A stretch of DNA of 64,000 nt from assembly GCA_010093685.1 (NCBI GenBank), contig MU006240.1, forward strand, positions 640,244-704,243. Direction: 5' to 3'. The translations under genes were made by a program, and so were the position numbers. This document shows, piece by piece, positions 34,066 through 45,483 of this stretch (its first letter is position 1; each line of letters begins with the position of its first letter). The notes under the pieces were generated by a model. The model did no database searches. It saw nothing but the letters and a program-made list of their open reading frames with translations, and was not told the origin of the DNA. The DNA is from Ophiobolus disseminans. Its lineage: Eukaryota > Ascomycota > Dothideomycetes > Pleosporales > Phaeosphaeriaceae.

Positions 34066-35046
34066 CTAATAGAAAGTGCCTGTCCAATTCTCTCGGATCG
34101 AGCGATTGACTTGGAGAAGGTGAATTGGCCGTCCCAAACATTTCGCACTCATGGGGTCGCACTGGATGTGGTGTGTTGAGAAAATGTACCCGAAAATCTT
34201 TCCAAGTGTGTTACTGGGCAGTTGAAGCAGATGAGTTATCTCTGGTAGTTTGAGCAACTCCATAGTGCATCCATCGCCTGAAATTGTGAATTTTTTCCAA
34301 ATGTCATTCGACGTTATCATGGAGCGGTATCGTATCTTCCCAAAGGTACTGTTATAGAAGATTCTTAGATCGCGTATCAACAGCCGCTCTTGCTTCAAGT
34401 TCGACATGTTCTGTCTTGGAGGCAGATGCAGTATCTTGTTGAGAGTCTTGCCGCTAACCTGGAACTGTGTGGATTGAAGCAACAGGTGTGTGGCTGATTC
34501 TTCCGCGCATTGGTGCATTGTGTGAAACCGAAGGTCCAATGACTCTACATCGCACGTCCATAGAACTCGAAGCACAGGCAGTATATTTATGTCGTGCCAT
34601 CCAAGCTCTAGAGATCGCGGGGTATGGTAAGCGGGTGACTCTGGGCGTAGTCGAATGACGGCATCACGTACAAGGCAGAGGCGAGCCCCCAGTGCCTCCA
34701 ACCAGAAACCCATACAGATGATTGTGATACCTGAAAAGTTATCGTAGCTACTTGCGTCGCTGATGAAGGTGTTTCCGCCGTAGAACAATCCCATAGCTTC
34801 GTGATAGATTTGGCGACAGGTAAAGAGAATGGAAATACCGTCCTTGACTTTGGAAGGCTTTACCATGGCTCCCCACGGCTCCATCTCTTTTTCTGTATCC
34901 TTGGGCAACAAAGATTGGATGTGTGTCTCATCATCATTTCGTAACAAAAAGCCGTAGACTTTGTTGCGAATTTCGGGGATCAAAGCGAGGAAAGAGTTGG
35001 CATTGGTGTCTGCGGCTCGGGAATGGACTTGAGGGATGGTTACCAC
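34066..35046 (-). CDS. F-box-like / 2EXR-type protein, 5' end unresolved
   Basis: A 326-codon frame with the pattern common in Dothideomycete F-box-like families: FLALIPEIRNKVYGFLL near the N-terminus, then ILFTCRQIYHEAMGLFYGGNTF about 40 residues later, and a long region of leucine-spaced segments. The open frame extends upstream of 35046 to a TGA near 35116 but contains no ATG before the conserved EIRN segment. The true start is therefore in an unidentified upstream exon, or has been lost. Proteins of this kind are very numerous in these fungi, and their substrates and partners are generally unknown. Confidence 0.6.
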   Translation of the reverse strand: MVTIPQVHSRAADTNANSFLALIPEIRNKVYGFLLRNDDETHIQSLLPKDTEKEMEPWGAMVKPSKVKDGISILFTCRQIYHEAMGLFYGGNTFISDASSYDNFSGITIICMGFWLEALGARLCLVRDAVIRLRPESPAYHTPRSLELGWHDINILPVLRVLWTCDVESLDLRFHTMHQCAEESATHLLLQSTQFQVSGKTLNKILHLPPRQNMSNLKQERLLIRDLRIFYNSTFGKIRYRSMITSNDIWKKFTISGDGCTMELLKLPEITHLLQLPSNTLGKIFGYIFSTHHIQCDPMSAKCLGRPIHLLQVNRSIRENWTGTFY

Positions 35047-35492
35047 CGTTTGCGTCGTGGTTATCGTGAATGAGTAACGGAGGGCGCTATTTCCACTTTG
35101 TGTCAGTGTTCACTCAATGTTACCGTTAGAGATGCTTACGTGTGCGTCGCAGTGCCTCCATGCACGCTCTGGTAAGTTTCATTGGTTCTTTCTGGCAAGA
35201 TATATGAGTAGATTGGTGTTGAAGCGCCGAAGTTATGAGTGGAGGAGGGGAGGTGAGAGACTAAACACTGACCCACAGGAGCTCGGGCCGCCGCTAGCGC
35301 ATGAGGAGCCGGCCATTCGACGCCTGCGAACGCGCTCGCCTTCACCTCGAATTCTCTATTAGGTTTCGCTCACAGATAGTGTGCCATACGAGATGACACA
35401 TTCGAAATAGAGTGAGGAAGTCAATGTAGAGGGGCAAAACAGCAGCGCTAGGAAGGACTTTCGCACAGTATCAATATATCTATCAAGGGCTC
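35047..35492. other. Short intergenic gap
   Basis: May contain the missing first exon of the F-box-like gene on the minus strand. I could not choose one. It otherwise holds the 3' flank of the DUF1446 gene. Confidence 0.35.
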
Positions 35493-37625
35493 TCAGATAC
35501 GTCCCCGGTCCAAGAACTTCTTCGGCAGGTCCACAGTCTTCGCGCGCAGATATTCCATCGCATCTGTGCGTTGTCAGTACAGGAATCTCGTATACGAAAG
35601 AATCACTTACTCTTCCCCAGCGTATCATACGTTGAGCACGCATTATAACCTCGATCCAGATGATCATGCAACAAAAAGTGCACCGCGCGCAAATTGGCCA
35701 TCTCAAAGCGGTCGATTGGCTTCGACCCTTTGCCCTCGTACTCCTCGGGACCTAGTAGCTGCTTCATGCGATCAATCGTCATGAACGACCTCAGCCAGTC
35801 CCACTCGTCGTCATTGCGGACGAAGAAGCCACAATTGCAGTCTGATGCCTTGTCGCCCGAGCGACCTGCAACGATGTATCCCAACGGCGCGCGGACAGTT
35901 TCGCCGAACGATGATAAATCGACTGGCGAGGCGGTTTCATACGAGTTCTGCTGTCGCGGGTACTCCTTCGTGACCTTGGGTGCACTGAGGTTAGTTGTCT
36001 GCTTCTTGCCCCAGAGGTTGTGGACTCGAAGAGGTAGCTGATCCTGCGGGAGGAGAGACGGCCAGTACTCGTAATATGGCTTCGGAATAGTCTGCCGCAG
36101 GTCGTTCGAGAGGGAAAGACCAGGCGCCGACTGCAAGAATACCTCAACACACCAACGATTGAAGGCATCTGGAAGATCGGGACGAACAATTTCCGGGTCT
36201 GAAGTCTGCGCGAAACAGCGGAAGTCGACGGTGGAGACATCTTGGTTGCGGGCATCAATCGGTGAGGAGCCGTTCTGGTGAAATTTCAGCGTGGTGAAGC
36301 GCTTCACGTTGTCGCCCATTGCTAGTCACTGTTAGGATTGCAAGGCAGGGCGTGAAGGGACGGAAGAACTCACTATGCCGAATCTGATCCTCAGTGATCT
36401 TGCACTTCTCTTCGATGTCAAGTCCGCACATGAAGAAGTGCCATTCGCATTGATATCCAGCGGGAGCGGTGATGCCGACTTTGGTGGTTGGCGGCGGAGG
36501 GAGACCTTTGACACCAGTCACACGAACTAAGTCTTCGCCCACCTGCTCCATCTTGACGTTGGTGAGGTCAGCCGTGACATCGCAGTTGTAGTACAGTGGT
36601 CCCTGGATCTCGTAAAGCAGTTGAGATGTACACGTTCCGACGGTAACGCATCCTGTTCGCATTAGCATCGCCCAACTTCATATCTCAACAAGCATGACTT
36701 ACCGCCGGTGTCCTTCTCTTTGGCAATGATGACAGTACCATCGTACTCGACTTCTGCGATTGGGAAACCCATGTTTACATGCTTACCCTGCTTCATCAAA
36801 TCCTTAAACATGGAGTAGTAGCCGCCGGTAACGTATGTTGAGCACTCGATGAGATGGCCAGCTACCAAAGCTGCTGCGAGCTTGTCGAATTGGTCGTCTT
36901 GCCAATCATGCCACCATGCGGCCGCGCCAATGACAGGAGCAGCGTCCGCAACACGACCAGCGATCACGATATCAGCGCCCTGCCTGAATGCCTCTGCTAT
37001 GCATAGTCCGCCAAGATATGCTTGTGCACATATCGGCTCCATGCCCCATTGCTCAAGCTTCTTTCCATGCATTAGACTCTCGAATTTCTCTCCTTTCTTG
37101 ATCAGGCTGTTGACTTGCGGAGTAACGTCATCGCCTTCAATCCAAGCAACTTTCAGATGTCTTGCATCTTGCTTCTCAAGAAGATCGACGACTACCTCGG
37201 CCAGAAGCTGGGTATCGGAAGCCCCAGCATTGACCGCTAACTTGGTGCCGTTTTTTACGAGATTCGGGATGGCAGGCTCAAAGCAAGAGATAAAGGTTTC
37301 CGCGTACATGGCCTTCTTCTTGCGTTCCTCCAGACTGGGCTGGCCATTACCGTTTTGGCTCGAACGGTTCTTCACTTTCCCACTCCCGTGTACGGTCATG
37401 GTCATCTCGGAGAGCCAGTCGCCTATTATCGTTAGTTTCTTGCATGAGAAAGAGTAGGATATCATGCTTGCCCATGACAACGTCGACGTCCGGGTCTCCA
37501 GCCATGCGCGTTAAGGCATTTGCGCGGTCAAGGAAGCCGCCGGAGCATCCCGCAATACGTACAGCGCGTTTACGATCTGTTGACGGTGACATCTTGACGC
37601 GCTTGGGGCTTCGTGTAGCTGACAT
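35493..37625 (-). CDS. DUF1446 / AtuA-family protein
   Basis: Five exons, all in phase: 37472-37625, 36703-37422, 36374-36652, 35611-36321 and 35493-35563, giving 644 residues. The N-terminal three-quarters match the family (RIAGCSGGFLDR; VMGDWLSEMTM; LAVNAGASD; GADIVIAGRVADAAPVIG; HLIECSTYVTGGYYSMFKD). The C-terminal part (LGYIVAGRSGDKASDCNCGFFVRND ... AMEYLRAKTVDLPKKFLDRG) is the AtuA-like swapped domain. The bacterial AtuA protein belongs to acyclic terpene (citronellol/geraniol) utilisation; the biochemical step in fungi is not established. The first intron (37423-37471) begins with GC instead of GT (GCAAGC) and has a CTAAC branch site; splicing there gives VVMGDWLSEM, the expected sequence. 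No terpene-pathway neighbour is evident. Confidence 0.9.
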
Positions 37626-38849
37626 ATGAGTAGAGCAATGCTACTTAGTATCCAAGTCTGATCCTTGTTGGAATGGGGAAAGTAAATTCACAGAGAACTA
37701 AAGCGTCTCAGCGATATATAGTCCACATCTCGGACTCCACATTCGGCCTTAACTCCAGCTCGGGAATCAGTCACAGGAACCGCTCTTCGGGCCAATGTCC
37801 AATGGAAGGAAGTGGCCATGCTAGCGTTGCGTGCCTGGACTGTCCTGAGACCGTTTGGTGGGGTTTCGCTATGACAGCGGGCGTTGCTGCACGGATAACG
37901 CTTTCCTGCGGATGGCTTTCGCGGAGTCGCGGGGATGCGGGGAAGATGTTTGATCACCCTCTCTGGAGAATGGTGACCTCATGGTTGGACGAGCATGGTT
38001 TCAAGAGTAACGTAATCTCTTGACGACTGGCTTCTAGTGTTTCAGTTTGGTCACCATCAACATATGCCCAAATCACGCAAATTGGAGGAAGTCAGTGGGC
38101 AGCGCGTTACCGACGCGTGAATTTGCCTGCCAGATTACGAGTCGTTCTTCCGACAATGTAGCTCGTGCATGACTCGTCTATGCTTGGCATGCAGATCCGT
38201 CCATTCTCGCTTTCGGTGTCTTCCGCTGCTTCCATTTCACATTCGGATCACAAAAACGTTATGATGACAACTTCAAAGCGTCTAAGTTTCTGGGAGATAA
38301 ATAGTGCTAGAACGCCGACGAGGACGTTGACTCACCGCCTGAAAGGATTGCATCGAGACTTCAGTCAGTCCCACACAATAACTTGACACCAGCTAATTCT
38401 CGAGGACAAACACAGTAACCGTTGTTAAGAGATGCTACTCAAAACTCAGACTCAAAACTCAGACTCAAAACTCAGACTCAAAACTCAGACTCAAAACTCA
38501 GACTCAAAACTCAGACATACAACTCGAGGAAATCGAAATGTCGCACTCTACCTACCCAGGTAGCTGATCCACAACATCAACCAAAATGATAAGAACGAAA
38601 ATCAAGAATAAGAGTTTCAATTCCCGATCACTCACCCCATGTTCAATGCGGCGAACCAAGTTCCCAGGTTCTGCGAGATGAGATCCTTTGTTGTGCATTG
38701 TACCGCAAACGGCCACCATCTTTTCCGCGGCTCTCAGAACATCAATGTCGGACATGAAGACAACAGGGCTGCATAGTAGTGGGAAAGCCCAGCGATCAAC
38801 TCGAACAACACAACAACCCGAATGACAGTTCAAAATTCTGAGTATCGAT
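37626..38849. other. Intergenic with a 13-bp minisatellite
   Basis: No well-supported gene. A 67-codon minus-strand ORF from an ATG at 38755 to 38552 has a hydrophobic C-terminal helix (KLLFLIFVLIILVDVV) but is not recognisable. It lies in the 3' flank of the kinase-like gene. Confidence 0.4.
38438..38515. repeat. Minisatellite: six perfect copies of CTCAAAACTCAGA
   Basis: Six identical 13-bp units in a row without a mismatch, implying recent expansion. It lies in intergenic DNA 3' of the kinase-like gene. Confidence 0.97.
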
Positions 38850-41373
38850 CTACCCTATCCTCCTGTGCTTCGTCTCATCCTCCACCTTGTCCAAATCAAA
38901 CACCTTCCTCTTGAACCAAACCTGATCCCACGGATGGATCCCATTCACATCGCAATCTTGATACGAGCCCACCGGAATGGAGGTCATATGCGCATCCCGG
39001 CCCGCCGTTACCTTTTCCATCAAGTCTGGCACAGAAATGCGGGAAGCTGGATTAGAGTACAAGCACTTCTCAATAAGGTTGTCGAGTTCGACGGAATAAA
39101 GCTGGTCGTGTTCCAGATGATGGTTTTCTTCATCTAGGAATGCTTCAACGTTATGCGCCGTTTTGTAGCGTTCGGCGTATCTTTCAAGATCGACGCCGTT
39201 GCCGAGGCCACGCATGAGGCAGAAGATGGTGAGGCCGATGAGGAAGACGTCTGTCCGGAATGGGGTATTGGGATAAGGACCTAGTTGTTCCGGGGCCATG
39301 AAATCCAATGTTCCAGCGGGGCTGTCGATGTTCTCGTGTTCGAGGATTTTGAAGATGCCGAAGTCGCCGAGGGCGGGGGTCTTGGAGGCTGGCCATTGGC
39401 CTTTGGTGCCTTCTTTGATGAAGACGTTAAGCGGCTTGATGTCTAGTTGTGGATTAGCGAGGCTCACAAGAATGAGAGAGACGTGAGAAACGTACCCGTG
39501 TGGACGTATTCCCGGCCGAGAAGCCCGCTGTTTCGCAAAAGAAGACAAGCGTTGGTCATGTGCCAGAAGACGTGCCATATGAAGATCTCTGGTGGATAAT
39601 TTCGCGGGAGGACGATATCACCATGTTCTCCGCCCCCTAGCTCCGCTTGTAGAGCATTCACATCTTCCTTACAAAGCTTCATCCAACCGTTGTGCTCGAA
39701 AACATCGTGTAGCGTAAGGAAAGGTGCGTACTCGATATCTATTTACATCTTCGTTAGCAGCGAAGCTATCATATTTAGCAAAAACTATTGGAACAAAGTC
39801 CCTCTAGTAGTATGACTACCATAGATGACCTAATAAGGGGAGGGATGAGGCGGAGTAGCTGCAACGTATTGTATTGACTATCGTGTTGTTCTCTTTGTCC
39901 AGCTTGTCTAAACAGTAACGAGGACGTTACAGTGGGGCTGTTCCTCCACGTACAGCAAGTACCGCGAGCCTACCTTCCACCAACCTGGACTGAACCCACA
40001 TATTCTCAACAAAAACCTACATAGCTTCCAAGGAGTTTCCGTATCCGAGTGTTGGTATGTTACTGAATCCATATGAAGGATGGACGTATTGTCGCCCGCT
40101 AGATTTCTCAACTTCCTTTGTAGATGTACCTCTCTAGGCTCGTCTACTAATACCACTGGATCCGCGTAGTTATCGTGATATCTGATCTTGATATCTTTCA
40201 CAGCGATTTTCTCGCGTTGGACGCTTTTCTCATCTCGGCAGATCATCATTTTGACGTGTTTGACTCCTTCTGCCACCAGTCCACAATACACCCACTCCGA
40301 GCTCGCATCGGTCTCTTTGCTCAATCTAAGATAATGCGCTACATGTATCGAGAAGGCTAATGGCTCCCTAAGCACGTACCATCGGTTTTGCTCATCGTCT
40401 TGAAACAATACCGCGGGCCGTGTGGGGAACCGATCATCTGCCATGGGTTCTCTTTCGCTTCCTGTCAACAGATAAAGTGTGATCCGCCTCTGACGTTTCC
40501 GGTGGGAAACGGCTGGGTATTTTTCGACTGCTGGATTACCTTTGAAGTGTTCGAGATGACCCCGTCGAAGGCGAGAGTCGACTGACAGTAGCAATGGATC
40601 GTAACAGTTAGTAAGAGTTGTGACTATTGCATCGTCTTTAGGATGTGCCGCTTTTACGATATCGAACCAAGTTGCTTGACTCTTTTCTCCAGTATTGGAC
40701 GTAAAAAGTTCGGTAATTTCAACATCCACCCAATGCCACTTAGCCCATGATGCGTGGGGTTTGAACGATTCTCCTGGTCCCGTTATGGGAACAAGATCAT
40801 GCTAGTGTCGAAGAAGCCGAGAATAAGTATTCAATGCATCTTCGCTTGTATACAACCGAACTTCAGACCATGGAGCTCCATCATTCTTTTTCCATCTTGC
40901 GTAGTATATCCTTTCAATTCTATCATCGTCACCCTTTCTGAACCTCGCTCGAGAAACGGCCTCTCTTGCAGATGAAAGGATACGTCCAATGTTTCGCCAG
41001 TATTTGGACTAAGATGTGAAGGCCATTCCGACGATGCGACCCCGCTGTATGTCAAGACATCGGGATCATCCTGTGGCGTGGGATCAGGTCGAAATGCCGC
41101 GAATGGCGATCCTCTTTCAACGCGTATGCCTTTGCCCACTTGCAAAACGCAACAGGCCTTCCAGGTTCCTCGGTTGCGCCTGTATACGCCAGCACTCGTC
41201 GCAATCCGCACTTTCACAATAGCAGGAATTGGTCTCACGGGCGGAGGCTGAACATACTGTATGTCAATGTATCGCCCGCGAATGTAGGACAATGCGAGAT
41301 TCTTGATGGGCGTGATTTCAGTTGGTAGGAGGTTCCGGCATCCTGGAGGCGTTTCATAGATGAGTTCAGCCAT
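38850..41373 (-). CDS. Divergent protein-kinase-like protein with long N-terminal extension
   Basis: Proposed exons are 40857-41373, 40021-40773, 39496-39738 and 38850-39442 (701 residues). The last intron (39443-39495) is well supported. The one at 39739-40020 is long (282 nt) but yields LYIEYAPFLTLHDVFEHNG, a kinase hinge. The first (40774-40856) is the least sure and could separate two genes. The C-lobe is clear: HTDIKPLNVFI (catalytic Asp near 505 and Asn), GDFGIFK (Asp near 531), GTLDFMAPEQLG and TDVFLIGLTIFCLM. The N-lobe is poor: I find no glycine-rich loop and no clear VAIK lysine, though VHLQRKL may hold the helix-C Glu. The ~350-residue N-terminal region is unrecognised. It may be a weak kinase or a pseudokinase of the expanded fungal type. 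Confidence 0.7.
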
Positions 41374-42015
41374 AACTAAGTCTCGAGATAATCATGAAGC
41401 TGTATCGATCGAATCCGCAAGTTGGGTGGCATCGTGGAGGCTGAAATGGCAATCAGCCACTTCGCTGAGGTGCAGGCTGCAAACAGCCGTTCGTAGACAA
41501 AGCATTGTGACAAAGACATAGCCGCTGTCAAAAGAGGAAACATCGAAAAAGGTCAAAGCACGCGAGACAGAAGTATTGATGGGGCACGTCAAAGGTGAAA
41601 CAACAATAAGTGCCGAGGCATAAGGTGACAGATTTCAGGTGATTACGTCACTCCACTGAGATGCCACCAGCTGCTGCAACCATATCGCTCCGGCTCTAAA
41701 GACCTGTTTATCCTCAAAAGCTTTTTAAAAACTCAATAGGCGTCTGAAATTGCCCTGAGTACATACAGGCTTCCTGATAAACTCGAGACAACTATTATAA
41801 GACATGAATTCTTGCAGCACCTGATGCGACGGCCGCCAGCACACGACAAAGAGAAGACATCCAAGCTTTGCGATCGCACTGAGCAGTTACCAAGTACAAG
41901 GTGCTTGTACAAAAATGTCCTGCATGTAGAATTGTTCACATTGGTATCATTCATGCTATATTCTCCAGAGCTCACTGCTCGCTTGCCTACCATCCCTGAC
42001 TCCCCCGAAATTCTT
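41374..42015. other. Intergenic, no gene seen
   Basis: Lies between the kinase-like gene's start and the catalase gene's stop, both on the minus strand. Only short ORFs; no repeat or RNA gene was recognised. Confidence 0.4.
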
Positions 42016-44412
42016 CTAGTAGGCGACCATGGCGTTCAGTCCCGCCAGCTCACGATCGAAGTTCTTGTGTTGCGAGATCGCGAACGCGTATGCGCTGACA
42101 AAATCCTTTGCGCTCTTCGCTATCTTGACCGCATCCTTGAAGCCCTCGGGTTGCACCTTGCTCGCGGTAACGACACCATAAGATTCGACCACATCGGCAG
42201 TAGTTGAGAACTCCATGCCAGGTAGGTCTACAGCTTGGCGGACAAAGTCGACAGCCTCGCCGGTGGCACCAATAGCCTTGAGGTGACCATAGGCCTCGCG
42301 GACCCAGTGAATAGCGCGTCCATTCTTACGCAAAGTCTCGACGGACTTAGCGCCGCCAGGGACGAAGATGCTGTCGTACATGGTGGAGCGTTGGCCTTCG
42401 AGGTGGTGGTCTGCGGTGACGCCACTGCTGCTGGAGCTCTTGTCCTCGCCGTCAGCGTAGATCTTGTTCCTTCTTGGGCTGATAGTGAAGGGCAGTGCGC
42501 CGGCGGCTGTCAAGGCGGCTTTAATGCCGTTGTAGGCGACTTTGTCGTAGCCATCCGCGATGATTATGGCAACCATACGAGTAGCGATTGTGGGAGTCGC
42601 CGGCATGTATTCCAGCTGCGAGAGGCCCTTCGCCTTCTTATTATGCTTCGGTCGTGTCTGTTCTGAGGGTATGTCGCCGCCCACCATCTCTGAAACCTTT
42701 TGCGCGAGCTCCAAATCGATCTCGCATAACCTCTCGCATATGCGGTTGTACACGATTGGCTCGTCGCAGTGGTCGAGTTCGAAAGCAAATGCGTTCATAG
42801 CGTGCATCTTTTCCGGCTCCGATAGCGAGTTGTAAAAGAGCTCAGCCTGGTTCTTATGCTCTCTGAACTTCTTGCTCTGGGTGCGGGCCTTGATACCAGC
42901 TACCTTCGCCGCGAAATCGACGTAGCCTCCTTCCTCTGCCTTCGCGGGAGGGACTGTCTCAAAGCGGTTAGGCCAGTAATTAGCCTTACCTTTTGTGATC
43001 GTGTGGCGCATGGCTCCGTCGCGGTTGAAGTTCATGACTGGGCAGACAGGCTTGTTGATAGGCAACTCTTGAAAGTTTATGCCCAATCGGGATAGTTGTG
43101 TGTCGGCGTAAGAGAAGTTGCGACCCTGGAGGAGTGGATCGTCGCTGAAGCCGATGCCTGGGACGACATGGCCCGTGCAGAAAGCGACCTGCTCAGTTTG
43201 AGTAAAGAACTCATCAGGGTTCCTGTCTAGTTCCAGTTGGCCAATATACCGGATGGGCACCAGCTCCTCGGGCCAGACCTTGGTGGCGTCAAGGATATCG
43301 AAGTCGAAATCATGCTCTTTAGCCTCCGGGATAACTTGGATGCCGAATTTCCACTTGGGATATGCGCCGCTGTCAATGGCCATCCAAAGATCCTTGCGAT
43401 GAAAGTCGGGATCTTGACCAGCGATCTTGAGCGCCTCGTCCCACACAAAGCTGTGTACACCCAGCTCAGGGGTAAAGATGAACTTGACGAAATGTCTCTC
43501 GCCCTTGGCGTTGGTGAGTGTGAAGGTGTTGACACCGAACCCCTGCATCATGCGATAAGATCGTGGAATCGTGCGGTCAGACATGGCCCAGAAAAACATG
43601 TGAGTCGCTTCAGGATGCATGTACTGAAAGTCTGGGTGCGGTGTATACCGTCAGTCAATGTCTCACATACAGTGTATAGGTAAACTACATACCCCAAAAG
43701 TTGTTATGAGCTGACTGGGCCTGGGGGATCTCATTGTCAGGCTCAGGCTTTCCGGCATGTATCACGTCCGGGAACTTGAGAGCATCCCTTGGGGAGGTTA
43801 TTAGCTTGCACTGATGGTCTCAGGAGATCCTTACTGAATGAAGAAGACAGGAATATTATTTCCGACAATGTCCCAATTTCCCTCGTCCGTATAGAACTTA
43901 ACGGCGAAGCCTCGCACATCTCGAACCGTGTCGGCAGAGCCACGGCTACCGAGGACTGTCGAGAAACGTGTGAAGACGGGCGTTGTGCGGGACGTGTCGG
44001 TAAGCACACCGGCAGAGGTGACATCCGCGGCGGATTCGAAGAGCGTGAATTTGCCAAACGCACCGGACCCACGGGCATGGACGACGCGCTCTGGGATGCG
44101 TTCGTGGTCGAAGCGGTGGATCTGGGGGAGTCAACAAGGTGCTGCTATCAAAACATTGAGGTAGACATGTACCTTCTCGCGAGCAAAGTGGTCCTCCAGG
44201 AGCATGGGACCCTGCTTGTCCTCGCTCGCCACCTTTAGCCAGTCATCGGTGTTGGTCTGTTTGACGCCATAGTCGCTCGTGATTCTCCAGCTCTTGTCGT
44301 GAACATCCTTGGTGTTGGCTGCCAGCTGGGCGATCTTCTTCGAGTCTGCGCCGGCCAGGTCTTTGGCCTTTTCCGCGACGTTGGACATGCTTGAAAGAAT
44401 CTGAGATGCCAT
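42016..44412 (-). CDS. Large-subunit catalase with C-terminal DJ-1/PfpI-like domain
   Basis: Exons are 44173-44412, 43835-44121, 43693-43787 and 42016-43631, all in phase, for 745 residues, typical of clade 2 catalases (against ~500 for small-subunit forms). The active-site His lies in RVVHARGSGAFG, the distal Asn in DIVGNNIPVFFIQD and the haem-ligand Tyr in NFSYADTQLSRLG. From about residue 590 (ATRMVAIIIADGYD ... SIFVPGGAKSVETLRKNGRAIHWVREAYGHLKAIGATGEAV) is the flavodoxin-like DJ-1/PfpI domain. There is no signal peptide: the N-terminus is MASQILSSMSNVAEKAKD, so a cytosolic or spore-type enzyme like Aspergillus CatA is likelier than the secreted type. It converts hydrogen peroxide to water and oxygen. 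All key residues seem intact. Confidence 0.95.
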
Positions 44413-45483
44413 GTGAGGATTTTAGGAGGATGGACAGCTGCGATCGTGGGGTTGGAAAATGTTCAAGCAACAATGCCCATTTGTACGCGCGAGGAGTTGT
44501 GTTTGAGCAAGTGCCCTTAGCGAATGTTTACACTTCGACGTCATATCGACGTTGTGCCCGCGTCGAAGACCCGCATGCCCCTGCCACGAGCTCTTCTTTC
44601 AGGCCCACATCCGTGCTTTTGCAACGCGCCTCGGAGTGAAGGATCTGGGTGTAGCCAATCATTTAGTCGGTGAAGATAATCTTATCAACTTTTTGTGGGC
44701 TTCTTGGGTCGCCCGAGCTGCCACGCCCACCGCACTTTGCCATGTTTGCGATTGCTATCGAATTCCAGATTCCCCATGCTAGATGTTAGTGCCTCTTTAA
44801 CTGCCGCATCGGTGTTTCTCGTCGCAATACCTGCCGTGGAGATCGTGGACGAGGTAATGTCTCCATCTCCATCTGTCAATTGTTCGAAACTGTGACGTCA
44901 ATCTTGAATGCGGGGTTGAACACAAACGAAATCTGCCCCGCTATGGTCCACTTGCGAACAAACAGATGAGGAGCGTCCAGGCCTGTGTCTAGGACAACCG
45001 AATGCATGTCGCTCATCAAAAATAGGAAGAATGATAGCCCGTGGAAGAGAGAGAGAGAGTCGAAACATGCCGGACCCTGTCCACCAACCTCAGTAGGCTC
45101 AACACCACGTCACCACTCAAGATCGCGATAGCCGTTAACTCCTATCCACATGCAGCACCCCATGAGACATCGGAAAATTACCAAACCCACTTAATGCGAC
45201 ATCACCAGCGCTAGCTCTAGACCATGCCACAAGATGCATCCGAAGCCACAAGAATGAGAACGGAGTGATCTCCGCAACACAAAGCTTAAAACGAAGCGAC
45301 GCAGCTATCAAACAAGCTAAACTTTTAACACAACAGTTCGTCAAAAGGTAAACGGAGTTAAGGAAACTTTCGGTGGAGGCGATTGCATGAGTTCTGGACG
45401 CGCGTGGCGTTTAAGTTCGATCGACTGAACAACTCATATGAACACCAAGATCATCGAGGTAGTAAATCTATGCATTCCCGCGT
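44413..45483. other. Intergenic, no gene seen
   Basis: Upstream of the catalase gene and downstream of the HET-domain gene. It contains a short GA microsatellite near 45047. A 64-codon minus-strand ORF at 44685-44879 shows no recognisable feature. Confidence 0.4.

Noticed and set aside
43237..43683. Plus-strand ORFs opposite the catalase
   Set aside because: Antisense shadows of an unambiguous catalase coding region.
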